This document shows, in pieces, positions 1-5,870 of a stretch of 5,923 bases of DNA. Under the pieces are notes generated by a model that was given only the letters and a program-made list of their open reading frames with translations, searched no databases and had not been told where the DNA came from. Origin of the DNA: Dehalococcoidales bacterium (GTDB taxonomy: Bacteria > Chloroflexota > Dehalococcoidia > E44-bin15); assembly GCA_012974295.1 (NCBI GenBank), contig JAAXQM010000121.1:1-5923 (forward strand). Direction: 5' to 3'. The number at the start of each line of letters is the position of its first letter. Position 1 is the first letter of the stretch. The position numbers and the translations under genes were made by a program.

Positions 1-69
1 TTCTATAAGTTGGGGGACACCCCCAGACCCCCGGCAGGAAGTATCCTGCACCTCTTTTTCAGCAGTCTC
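1..69 (+). mobile_element. MITE-like element, copy 1 (right part only)
   Basis: This is the right-hand part of the short repeat also seen at 2438-2558, 4170-4286 and 5761-5870; its left end lies outside the window. It carries the hairpin TGGGGG-ACA-CCCCCA (11-25), a second C5 run (28-32), the hairpin GCAGGA-AGTA-TCCTGC (34-49), a T5 run, and the right terminal inverted repeat TTTCAGCAGTCTC (57-69). It lies downstream of the membrane methyltransferase gene, about 90 bases past its stop. It is non-coding as far as can be seen. The call as a mobile element rests on the better preserved copies; an alternative is a structured intergenic repeat of the REP type. Confidence 0.7.
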
Positions 70-161
70 TTATAAAGTGCCGATGGCATTTAGCGAAGTG
101 TCGAAAACAGTCTTTATACGATGTCGACCCAATTTCTTCTAAATAGTGACTTCGAACAATA
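70..161. other. Intergenic stretch, nothing recognised
   Basis: This is the gap between repeat copy 1 and the stop codon of the methyltransferase. On the minus strand it would be the 3' untranslated region. I see no convincing hairpin with a U-run and no gene. A minus-strand open frame crosses it, but it overlaps the methyltransferase in another frame and has no family features. Confidence 0.4.
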
Positions 162-755
162 TCAAATTCTTTTTCTTTTTGGTATGAGAAAGCCTGTATT
201 TCTCTTATACTCGAGATACTGCTCTCCATAGCGAATAACGAGGTCTTTTTCCTCCGCCCAGCACAGCACATAGAAGATTGGCAACCAGATGAACGAGAAT
301 AGCACCAGGAATGGGGAATTCACTATAAATGCAATTACCCACCAGTACGTAACCTCGCCGGTCGCCTGGGGGTGCCGAACCTTCCGATAAATGCCTCCAT
401 AGAGCGTGTGCTCTTTTCTCGGCTCCATCGTTTCCCTACCGGCATCCTTTGTTCCGCGCCACCACAGATAACCGCCGGGAATGGCTATTACAATAGCTAT
501 GATTACTGAAATCCACCAGTCCCATGGAAAAGTCTCGGGGAGTTGTACCGGTAGGGGGTAGAAGTAATAGACCACGTAATTGGCAGCAGCGACTATCTCG
601 AAGGCCCCGGCTATCAACCTGTATCGTGCGCATTTAGAGTAGGCAACCTCTCCGATCTTCCTTTCCAATGCGGCAGGGCTTACACTCTTTACATAGAAGT
701 ACAAGAAAAGTAAAGCTGAGACAATCAACAGGATAAAGTTTATCCATGCAATCAC
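162..755 (-). CDS. Isoprenylcysteine carboxyl methyltransferase (ICMT/PEMT)-family membrane protein
   Basis: A 197-residue polytopic membrane protein. Hydrophobic segments lie at about residues 3-22, 47-66, 79-98 and 134-167, the last long enough for a helical hairpin. The C-terminal third carries the family hallmarks: GGIYRKVRHPQ (about 120-130, with the RHPQ core at 127-130), then EEKDL (168-172), RYGEQYLEYKR (175-185) and a final LIPK. In the ICMT/PEMT superfamily this region binds S-adenosylmethionine, and the usual bacterial length is about 150-220 residues, so the protein looks complete. The substrate is unknown: bacteria generally lack prenylated CaaX proteins, and members are known or suspected to methylate lipids or other membrane molecules. 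The start is GTG at 755-753; an in-frame TGA nine bases upstream limits any extension. It is separated by 187 bases from the amidase upstream, so it is probably transcribed on its own or as a distal gene. Family call is firm; function is not. Confidence 0.85.
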   Translation of the reverse strand: MIAWINFILLIVSALLFLYFYVKSVSPAALERKIGEVAYSKCARYRLIAGAFEIVAAANYVVYYFYPLPVQLPETFPWDWWISVIIAIVIAIPGGYLWWRGTKDAGRETMEPRKEHTLYGGIYRKVRHPQATGEVTYWWVIAFIVNSPFLVLFSFIWLPIFYVLCWAEEKDLVIRYGEQYLEYKRNTGFLIPKRKRI

Positions 756-770
756 ATTTATTCATTTCCT
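753..770 (-). promoter_or_regulatory. GTG start and weak ribosome binding site of the methyltransferase
   Basis: On the minus strand TAGGA (complement of 767-771) lies 11 bases before the GTG start, a long and weak spacing. The in-frame TGA at 764-762 rules out an upstream start, and an overlapping ATG one base off leads straight into a stop. GTG is therefore the likely start although the translation signal is poor. Confidence 0.4.
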
Positions 771-942
771 ACAAATTAATTGTTAGGTTTGCCCCATCCG
801 GATGTTACTATTGTTTGCCACTCTATGAGCCTTGATTAAGTTATTCTTCTGGCACTAGGATCGACACGATTCTTTGCGCCCTAACGTACTCGTTCCTTTT
901 GCATTTCCCTCTGCTATCTCGAACGCTGCCCGCTCGCTAAAC
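756..942. other. Intergenic region between methyltransferase and amidase A
   Basis: A gap of 187 bases without a copy of the MITE-like element, in contrast to the other intergenic regions. It should hold the promoter of the methyltransferase, but I see no good -35/-10 pair. It contains a perfect 10 bp palindrome CATCCGGATG (795-804) of unknown meaning, and its right half resembles the sequence downstream of amidase B (see the repeat at 859-935). Confidence 0.4.
859..935. repeat. Diverged repeat shared by the 3' flanks of the two amidases (partner 2567-2642)
   Basis: The two stretches begin with GATCGACACGA and GATTGGCACGA and end with similar blocks (ATTT, CTCT, GCTA, CTCG, GCTC) at almost the same spacing, 77 versus 76 bases. 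Similarity was judged by eye and is clearly weaker than that of the coding regions. It either marks 3' flank carried along when the amidase gene was duplicated, or a further dispersed repeat present twice. Confidence 0.4.
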
Positions 943-2376
943 CTATGCCGATACCAGCGGTCGGCGGTCGGCCCACGGACGCGCCTCTTCAAGCTGAGCC
1001 GCAAGACGAAACAGGGTCGCCTCATCACCGAATCGCCCGATGAAGTGGGTCCCTATGGGTAGGTTATCAGCATTCCAGTACAACGGCACCGACATGGCAG
1101 GTTGTCCCGTGGCATTAAAGATCAGCGTAAAGGGCATGAACGCCCCTATGCGAAATAACACCTGTAGGGGGTTATCCGGCGGAGATTCGAAGGTGCCCAA
1201 GGGAACGGGCGGCTCGGCCAGCGTCGGGGTAAGCAGAACATCGTAGTCGACAAAGAAACGCCCGATGTCGCGGGCTATACTCTGGATTACAGACACGGCA
1301 ACGAGATATGCAGATGCACTGGTCTGGCGACCTAACTCACATAAGGCCCAGGTAAGTGGTTCAAACTGGTCCGGGACTGGTGTCTGACCAGTTCTACGAG
1401 CCATATGGTCAATATCCCAGGAACAGTCAGCAGCCCAACCAGTTATGAATGCCTGGACTAGTTGCTCGCTGTCCACTGCCAGAGTTGCTTCCATTACCTC
1501 ATGGCCCAGGTCAGCACACAGGGCCGCCGCCTCATGGACCGCGCTCACACAGTCGGCATGAACCGGGGCATCAATAATCCCCTTGGTAGTAAAGGCGATG
1601 CGCAGCCGCCCGGGATCGGCGTCCACCTCCTGCAGGAACGGGCGTGCCGGCGGTGGCGCCCAGTACGGGTCGCCGATATCCGGACCAGAGGTGGCATCGA
1701 GCAGTGCAGCACTGTCCCGCACCGAGCGGGTGAGGGCGTGGGCAATTGTAATTCCACTACAGATATCTCCGTAATCAGGTCCCAAGGGAGTACGCGCCCG
1801 TGTAGGCTTCAGCCCAAATACCCCACAACACGAAGCCGGGATGCGTATCGATCCGCCTCCGTCACTGGCATGTGCTGCCGAAACCATTCCCGCAGCCACC
1901 GCGGCGGCCGAGCCCCCGCTGGAGCCACCAGTGGTCCGGTTAGTGTCCCATGGATTGCGGCTGGCGCCGAACAGACGTGGCTCGGTTGTCGGTATGAGAC
2001 CGAACTCTGACAAGTTGGTCTTCCCCAGGGTGATAAGTCCGGCACGCTTTAGCCGTACCACCATTTCACTGTCATGATCGGGTATATAGTCGCGCAGAAA
2101 AGCAGAGCCCGACGTCATCCGCACTCCAGCATACGCCGCGAGTAGATCCTTAAGCAGGTATGGCACACCACTGAAGGGTCCATCAGGCAGAACGCCGGTG
2201 GCCGTGGTGCGCGCCTGGTCATACATCGTCGTCACCACTGCGTTAATCGTAGGGTTCAGGCGCTCGATCCGCTCGATGGCGGCGTCCACCAGTTCGATAG
2301 GCTTGACCTCTTTGCGCCGCACCAGCTCGGCCTGGGCAGTGGCATCAAGGAAGGCTACCTCATCCAATTTCGCCAT
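943..2376 (-). CDS. Amidase-signature family hydrolase A (NylA-like)
   Basis: A 477-residue serine hydrolase of the amidase signature family, cleaving a carboxamide or cyclic amide; no signal peptide, so cytoplasmic. The Ser-cisSer-Lys triad is visible: Lys76 (in LLKDL), cis-Ser152 (first Ser of GGSSGGSAAAVAAGM) and nucleophile Ser176 (in DGGGSIRIPASCCG), with the usual 24-residue spacing between the serines. The wording around the triad and the C-terminal block (TGQPAMSVPLYWNA, FIGRFGDEATLFRLAAQ) resembles 6-aminohexanoate-cyclic-dimer hydrolase-type amidases rather than GatA, and no gatB or gatC is nearby. The real substrate cannot be read from sequence. Compared with its neighbour, two usually conserved spots have drifted: NLSEFG for NTPEFG and RTTGGSSGG for RTPGGSSGG. 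The ATG at 2376 has an AGGAGG (complement of 2383-2388) six bases upstream, a strong site. It lies 276 bases from paralogue B, and repeat copy 2 is between them. Confidence 0.93.
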   Translation of the reverse strand: MAKLDEVAFLDATAQAELVRRKEVKPIELVDAAIERIERLNPTINAVVTTMYDQARTTATGVLPDGPFSGVPYLLKDLLAAYAGVRMTSGSAFLRDYIPDHDSEMVVRLKRAGLITLGKTNLSEFGLIPTTEPRLFGASRNPWDTNRTTGGSSGGSAAAVAAGMVSAAHASDGGGSIRIPASCCGVFGLKPTRARTPLGPDYGDICSGITIAHALTRSVRDSAALLDATSGPDIGDPYWAPPPARPFLQEVDADPGRLRIAFTTKGIIDAPVHADCVSAVHEAAALCADLGHEVMEATLAVDSEQLVQAFITGWAADCSWDIDHMARRTGQTPVPDQFEPLTWALCELGRQTSASAYLVAVSVIQSIARDIGRFFVDYDVLLTPTLAEPPVPLGTFESPPDNPLQVLFRIGAFMPFTLIFNATGQPAMSVPLYWNADNLPIGTHFIGRFGDEATLFRLAAQLEEARPWADRRPLVSA

Positions 2377-2437
2377 AGTTAACCTCCTACCTTTAATTAC
2401 AGCGGCTTCGCATTACATCCTTACAGGTGAACTCACA

Positions 2438-2558
2438 GAGACTGCTGAAATAGTCTCAATTAACCCCTTAATCCTCCACTCTTGGGAGACTTTTTATAGG
2501 TGGGGGACATCCGCAGACCCAGGCAGGAAACATCCTGCAGCTCTTTTTCAGCTGTCTC
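2438..2558 (+). mobile_element. MITE-like element, copy 2 (complete, 121 bp)
   Basis: A full-length copy with left terminal repeat GAGACTGCTGAAA (2438-2450) and right terminal repeat TTTCAGCTGTCTC (2546-2558), inverted with one mismatch. Just inside the left end AGTCTC (2452-2457) pairs with the terminal GAGACT, giving a small hairpin. The internal stem GCAGGA-AACA-TCCTGC (2523-2538) is perfect although its loop differs from AGTA in the other copies. The C5/G5 hairpins are partly degraded here. No clean target-site duplication is seen. It lies between the two amidases, 61 bases upstream of the start of amidase A. No coding capacity; any transposase would have to act in trans. Confidence 0.8.
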
Positions 2559-2566
2559 GTGAAATT

Positions 2567-2642
2567 GATTGGCACGACACATTCCACCTCGACATACAAA
2601 CTCCCCTGCGTATTTTCTCTTGCTACCTCTCGCGCGCCGCTC
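2567..2642. repeat. Diverged repeat shared by the 3' flanks of the two amidases (partner 859-935)
   Basis: The partner of 859-935, at nearly the same length and at a similar distance from the amidase stop codon. It sits inside the inverted repeat 2548-2655. Open frames cross this stretch, but nothing in them resembles a family and I treat it as non-coding. Confidence 0.4.
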
Positions 2643-2648
2643 ACGAGA
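2628..2648 (-). terminator. Possible 3' hairpin after amidase B
   Basis: On the minus strand, starting four bases past the amidase B stop codon, TCTCGTG and CGCGAGA can form a 7 bp stem (one G-T pair) around a 7-base loop. No U-run follows, so it is not a textbook intrinsic terminator; it could stabilise the transcript end or be incidental. Confidence 0.25.
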
Positions 2649-2652
2649 CTGC

Positions 2653-4086
2653 TCAGGCCGATACCGGCGGCCGTCTGTCGGCCCACGGACGCGCCTCCTC
2701 CAGCTGAGCCGCAAGGCGAAATAGGGTCGCCTCGTCACCGAATCGCCCGATGAATTGAGTGCCAATTGGCAGACCCTCTGCATTCCAATACAGGGGCACC
2801 GACATGGCCGGCTGTCCAGTCATATTGCACACCGGTGTGAACGGCATGAATTGAGCCATACGGAAGAGCCCAAGTGTAGGATTATCCGGTAGAGACTCAA
2901 AGGTACCAAGAGGAACCGGCGGCTCAGCCAGAGTGGGGCTGAGCCAGATGTCGTAATTGCTAAAGAAATTGGCTATATCCCGAGATAGGTGGTGCATTGA
3001 GGAAACAGCAAGTAGATAGGTTGTGGCACAGGGAGGGTTGTCCATCTGGCATAAAGCCCACGTAAAAGGCTCCAGGTCATGGGGAGTGACCTCCCGCCCA
3101 ATCCGGTTAGCGATATCGGTTATAACCATGGCATGGGTGGCTGAAAACACGGTTACAAATGCCTGGGCTAACCTGTCCCCGTCAATATCTGGCATTACCT
3201 CCTCGACCTCATGGCCAAGCCCGGAACAGAGCGCTGCTGCTTCTTTTACCGCATTTACACAATCGGGGTGCACAGTCACGCTGGTAGCTGCCCGGGTGGT
3301 AAAGGCAATTCGCAGGTGCCCCGGGTCAGCTCCCACCTCCTCAAGGAACGGTCGCGCTGGCGGTGGCGCCCAACACGGGTTACCCATGGCGGGGCCAGAG
3401 GTAGCATCGAGCAGAGCCGCGCTATCCCGCACCGAGCGGGTGAGGGCGTGGTCAACTACCAGCATGTGAGTAAGCTCACCATAATCGGGCCCCAGAGGGT
3501 TGCGTGCCCTTGTAGGCTTCAGCCCAAATACCCCACAGCACGACGCTGGCATCCGGATCGATCCGCCACCATCATTACCATGCGCCATGGGAACCATCCC
3601 TGCAGCCACCGCAGCGGCCGAGCCCCCGCTGGAGCCACCAGGCGTCCGGCTTGTATCCCAGGGATTGCGGCTGGGGCCAAATAGATGCGGCTCGGTAGTA
3701 GGGACCAATCCGAACTCCGGTGTGTTGGTCTTGCCCAGGATAATAAGCCCGGCGCGCTTCAGCCTCAGCACCAGTTCGCTGTCGTGATCGGGCACATAGT
3801 CGCGCAGGAAGGCAGAGCCCGATGTCATACGGACGCCAGCATAAGAGGCAAACAAGTCCTTTAACAGGAAGGGTACGCCGGAGAATGGTCCGGTTGGCAG
3901 TGCTGTGGTGGCCGCAGTTCGGGCCTGTTCATACATCGGTGTCACCACCGCGTTAATGGTCGGGTTCAGGCGCTCGATCCGCTCGATGGCGGCGTCCACC
4001 AGTTCGATAGGTTTGACCTCCCTACGCCGCACCAGCTCGGCCTGGGAAGTAGCATCGAGGAAGGCCAGGTCATCCAATTTTGCCAT
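2653..4086 (-). CDS. Amidase-signature family hydrolase B (NylA-like), paralogue of A
   Basis: A 477-residue amidase-signature hydrolase that aligns to amidase A end to end without gaps. It has the same triad: Lys76 in LLKDL, cis-Ser152 in GGSSGGSAAAVAAGM, nucleophile Ser176 in DGGGSIRMPASCCG. The motifs TNTPEFG and RTPGGSSGG are the canonical family forms, so B looks closer to the ancestral state than A. By hand count the two proteins share about 349 of 477 residues (73%); residues 1-200 and 426-477 are highly alike, but 301-375 share only about 40%. In this family the C-terminal half shapes the substrate pocket, which suggests different substrates. Resemblance is to 6-aminohexanoate-cyclic-dimer hydrolase-type enzymes; actual substrate unknown. 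No signal peptide. The ATG at 4086 follows AAAGGGGG (complement of 4093-4100), an acceptable ribosome binding site six bases away. Element copy 3 begins 83 bases upstream. Confidence 0.94.
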   Translation of the reverse strand: MAKLDDLAFLDATSQAELVRRREVKPIELVDAAIERIERLNPTINAVVTPMYEQARTAATTALPTGPFSGVPFLLKDLFASYAGVRMTSGSAFLRDYVPDHDSELVLRLKRAGLIILGKTNTPEFGLVPTTEPHLFGPSRNPWDTSRTPGGSSGGSAAAVAAGMVPMAHGNDGGGSIRMPASCCGVFGLKPTRARNPLGPDYGELTHMLVVDHALTRSVRDSAALLDATSGPAMGNPCWAPPPARPFLEEVGADPGHLRIAFTTRAATSVTVHPDCVNAVKEAAALCSGLGHEVEEVMPDIDGDRLAQAFVTVFSATHAMVITDIANRIGREVTPHDLEPFTWALCQMDNPPCATTYLLAVSSMHHLSRDIANFFSNYDIWLSPTLAEPPVPLGTFESLPDNPTLGLFRMAQFMPFTPVCNMTGQPAMSVPLYWNAEGLPIGTQFIGRFGDEATLFRLAAQLEEARPWADRRPPVSA

Positions 4087-4101
4087 AGTTATCCCCCTTT
4101 C

Positions 4102-4117
4102 GTGATGTGCCCATCAC
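4102..4117. promoter_or_regulatory. Inverted repeat just upstream of the amidase B ribosome binding site
   Basis: GTGATG-TGCC-CATCAC is a perfect 6 bp inverted repeat with a 4-base spacer, directly before the ribosome binding site of amidase B. It has the size of an operator half-site pair or a small mRNA hairpin. The matching position upstream of amidase A has no such sequence. Chance cannot be excluded. Confidence 0.3.
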
Positions 4118-4163
4118 ATGGATTTCGTACAACAGCCCCACAGGTAAAATCGGATAATTGTAC

Positions 4164-4292
4164 TTTACTGATACTGTTGAAATAGTCGAACCCCTTAATC
4201 CACCAATCTTGGGGGACCTATTAAAGCTATGGGACTCCCCCAGACCCCCGGCAGGAAGTATCCTACACCTCTTTTTCAGCAGTCTCTTTACT
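4164..4292. repeat. Target-site duplication TTTACT flanking element copy 3
   Basis: TTTACT occurs at 4164-4169 and again at 4287-4292, exactly adjoining the left and right terminal repeats of copy 3. Perfect 6-base identity at precisely the predicted places is expected from staggered-cut insertion and unlikely by chance (about 1 in 4,000 for one fixed pair of positions). Confidence 0.7.
4170..4286 (+). mobile_element. MITE-like element, copy 3 (complete, 117 bp)
   Basis: Left terminal repeat GATACTGTTGAAA (4170-4182, two mismatches from copy 2) and right terminal repeat TTTCAGCAGTCTC (4274-4286, identical to copy 1). The interior follows the same order as the other copies, ending in a GCAGGA-AGTA-TCCTAC stem with one mismatch and a T5 run. 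It is bounded by a TTTACT direct repeat. It lies between the stop of the beta-glucosidase and the start of amidase B. On the minus strand a TACAAT box (complement of 4157-4162) sits just outside its left edge, but no good -35 box pairs with it. Confidence 0.85.
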
Positions 4293-4338
4293 ATTTTTAC
4301 CCGTCACCAATGGCAAACATAAATCCAGTTTCTCAGCC

Positions 4339-5721
4339 TTATAATGTTGGTGTCACCAATGCATTCTCAGCAATGACCTGTTTGTACCATAGCGCACTGT
4401 CTTTGGGGATGCGCTGCTGGGTTTTATAGTCCACCCAGACAATGCCATAGCGCTGCGTATAGCCCTTGCTCCACTCGAAATTGTCCGTGAGAGACCAGAC
4501 GAAATAGCCAGCCAGGGGGACACCACATTCAATAGCACGGTGGGCAGCGGCAAAATGCTCTTGCAGATAGTTCAACCGGCGCTGATCCCGTATTCGTCCA
4601 TCCTTGCCAGGACCATCGGAATAACTCGCACCGTTTTCGGTGACAAAGAGCTTGCCGGGTTGATAATTAAAATGCAGTCGATTCAACAGCCGGTAAAGGC
4701 CATCAGGGTTAACAGGTAAGCCCATCTCGGTGCACTCCACCTCAGGCACCGGGGAGACAGGCGGATGGTTCTCCCCTTCCGGTACCACGTCATCACGCAG
4801 CACTATGGTGGTGTAGTAGTTGACGCCGAGGAAATCGGTCGGTGTAGCAATACTATCCAGGTCGCCCGTTTGTATAAAAGTCGGTCCTTCCAATGGTAAA
4901 TGACCGGCGGCGATGTGATCGGCTACCTGATCAGCAGGATAGTGGCGCCCATAAAGCGGATCGAGATACCACCTGTTGAACTGGCCGTCCAGTATGCGAC
5001 CGAGCTTAGAGTTGGCATCGCTGGAGGAGGCCAGCTCAATCGGAATAAGGATGAGGGTAATACCAACCTCGGCACCCGGGCTATTGCTGCGCAGTACCGG
5101 CACCGCCCAACCGTGGGAGAGAAGCAGATGGTGGATAACTTGAAGTGAAGTAGGGAAATCTTTCTGTCCCGGTGCATGTTCGCCGATTTGATAGCCCAAA
5201 AAGGCTACGGAAAACGGCTCGTTGTGGGTAATCCAGTGCTTTACACGGTCCCCCAGGTGACGGCTGAGAACATCGGCATACTCAACGAAGGCTTCGGCGG
5301 TCGAACGCATTGCCCAACCACCCTCGTCCTGCAAGGCCTGGGGCAGGTCCCAGTGATACAGGGTCACAAAAGGCTCGATTCCCGCTTGCAGCAGCCCGTC
5401 CACCAGGCGGCTGTAAAAATCCAGCCCGGCCTGATTCACTTTCCCACGCCCATCGGGCAATATACGGGGCCATGACACCGAAAAACGATAGGCCTTGAGG
5501 CCCAGTTCTTTCATCAGCGCGATATCTTCGGGCCAGCGGTGATAGTGATCACAAGCCACATCGCCAGTACTGTCATCCTTAATCGTGCCAGGGGTATGGG
5601 AGAAGCGGTCCCAAATCGATTCGCCCTTACCATCCTCGTTCCAGGCACCTTCTATCTGGTACGCCGATGTGGCTGCCCCCCATAAAAAGTTATGAGGAAA
5701 AGTTAACGATTCAGGACGCAT
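4339..5721 (-). CDS. Glycoside hydrolase family 1 beta-glucosidase
   Basis: A 460-residue GH1 enzyme, a retaining (beta/alpha)8-barrel hydrolase that releases terminal beta-linked glucose or related sugars from oligosaccharides or glycosides. The N-terminal block FLWGAATSAYQIEGAWNEDG (12-31) contains Gln22; YHWD supplies His123; the acid/base is Glu168 in ITHNEP and the nucleophile is Glu362 in FVTENG. Glu416 and Trp417 in WSLTDNFEW (409-417) bind the sugar. All catalytic and glycone-binding positions are present and the length is normal for the family (about 440-480). The acid/base motif reads THNEP instead of the common TLNEP or TFNEP, a known kind of variation. There is no signal peptide, so it probably acts in the cytoplasm on imported disaccharides, though no sugar transporter or regulator lies in the window. 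The ATG at 5721 follows GGAGGGG (complement of 5727-5733) at five bases. beta-Galactosidase or beta-fucosidase side activities are possible in this family. Confidence 0.95.
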   Translation of the reverse strand: MRPESLTFPHNFLWGAATSAYQIEGAWNEDGKGESIWDRFSHTPGTIKDDSTGDVACDHYHRWPEDIALMKELGLKAYRFSVSWPRILPDGRGKVNQAGLDFYSRLVDGLLQAGIEPFVTLYHWDLPQALQDEGGWAMRSTAEAFVEYADVLSRHLGDRVKHWITHNEPFSVAFLGYQIGEHAPGQKDFPTSLQVIHHLLLSHGWAVPVLRSNSPGAEVGITLILIPIELASSSDANSKLGRILDGQFNRWYLDPLYGRHYPADQVADHIAAGHLPLEGPTFIQTGDLDSIATPTDFLGVNYYTTIVLRDDVVPEGENHPPVSPVPEVECTEMGLPVNPDGLYRLLNRLHFNYQPGKLFVTENGASYSDGPGKDGRIRDQRRLNYLQEHFAAAHRAIECGVPLAGYFVWSLTDNFEWSKGYTQRYGIVWVDYKTQQRIPKDSALWYKQVIAENALVTPTL

Positions 5722-5753
5722 TAAATCCCCTCCAGTCGTATATCGTAGCTAAT

Positions 5754-5786
5754 ATTATACGAGAATGCTGAAATAGTCTTGATCAA
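5754..5786 (-). promoter_or_regulatory. Putative promoter of the beta-glucosidase at the element edge
   Basis: On the minus strand a perfect TATAAT (complement of 5754-5759) lies 32 bases before the ATG, two bases from the end of element copy 4. Any -35 box would have to lie inside the element: TCAAGA at 17 bases (3 of 6 matches) or TTGATC (complement of 5781-5786) at a long 21-base spacing. The -10 is good and the -35 weak. Confidence 0.4.
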
Positions 5787-5870
5787 CCCCCTATATCCCC
5801 CAGTATTGGGGGACTTATTGAGCTGGGGGACACCCCCAGACCCCCGGCATGAAGTATCCTGCACCTCTTT
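5761..5870 (+). mobile_element. MITE-like element, copy 4 (right terminus lost)
   Basis: Left terminal repeat GAGAATGCTGAAA (5761-5773, one mismatch). It shows the clearest internal structure: CCCCCA-GTAT-TGGGGG (5797-5812) followed by TGGGGG-ACA-CCCCCA (5824-5838) and a GCATGA/TCCTGC stem with one mismatch. Homology stops after CCTCTTT at 5870, where the others continue into TTCAGCAGTCTC, so the right terminal repeat is deleted or replaced. It begins 39 bases upstream of the beta-glucosidase start. Confidence 0.75.

Larger units (their letters stand above)
2548..2655. repeat. Imperfect inverted repeat linking copy 2 to the amidase B stop codon
   Basis: TCAGCTGTCTCGTGA (2548-2562) and TCACGAGACTGCTCA (2641-2655) are inverted copies matching at 13 of 15 positions. 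The left arm overlaps the right end of element copy 2, and the right arm covers the stop codon of amidase B. The right arm contains GAGACTGCT, the tip of the element's terminal repeat. The 78 bases between may therefore be the body or a remnant of a second related element, or a large stem formed in the 3' end of the amidase B transcript. Confidence 0.5.

Noticed and set aside
11..32. G-quadruplex potential from the G5 runs of the repeats
   Set aside because: On either strand there are not four closely spaced G-runs; pairing with the neighbouring C-runs is the simpler structure.
860..935. A protein-like minus-strand reading, including ERAAFEIAEGNAKGT, downstream of amidase A
   Set aside because: It is ended by in-frame stops, has no start of its own, and aligns at DNA level with the non-coding flank of amidase B.
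1462..2010. A long plus-strand open frame (182 codons) inside amidase A
   Set aside because: It is antisense to a strongly conserved gene, has no family features, and arises from GC-rich codon structure.
2460..2783. Minus-strand open frames crossing copy 2 and the end of amidase B
   Set aside because: They overlap the real gene in another frame and run through a hairpin repeat; the translation is low in recognisable motifs.
943..4086. Amidases as GatA of the tRNA amidotransferase
   Set aside because: No gatB or gatC is near, there are two tandem copies, and the sequence around the triad and C terminus fits stand-alone NylA-type amidases better.
4303..4361. Direct repeat GTCACCAATG at 4303-4312 and 4352-4361
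   Set aside because: Ten bases only, one copy lies within the GH1 coding tail, and it marks no visible element boundary; probably chance.
1..5870. The four repeats as a CRISPR array
   Set aside because: The units are over 100 bp, 1.5-2.4 kb apart, diverged, and separated by genes.
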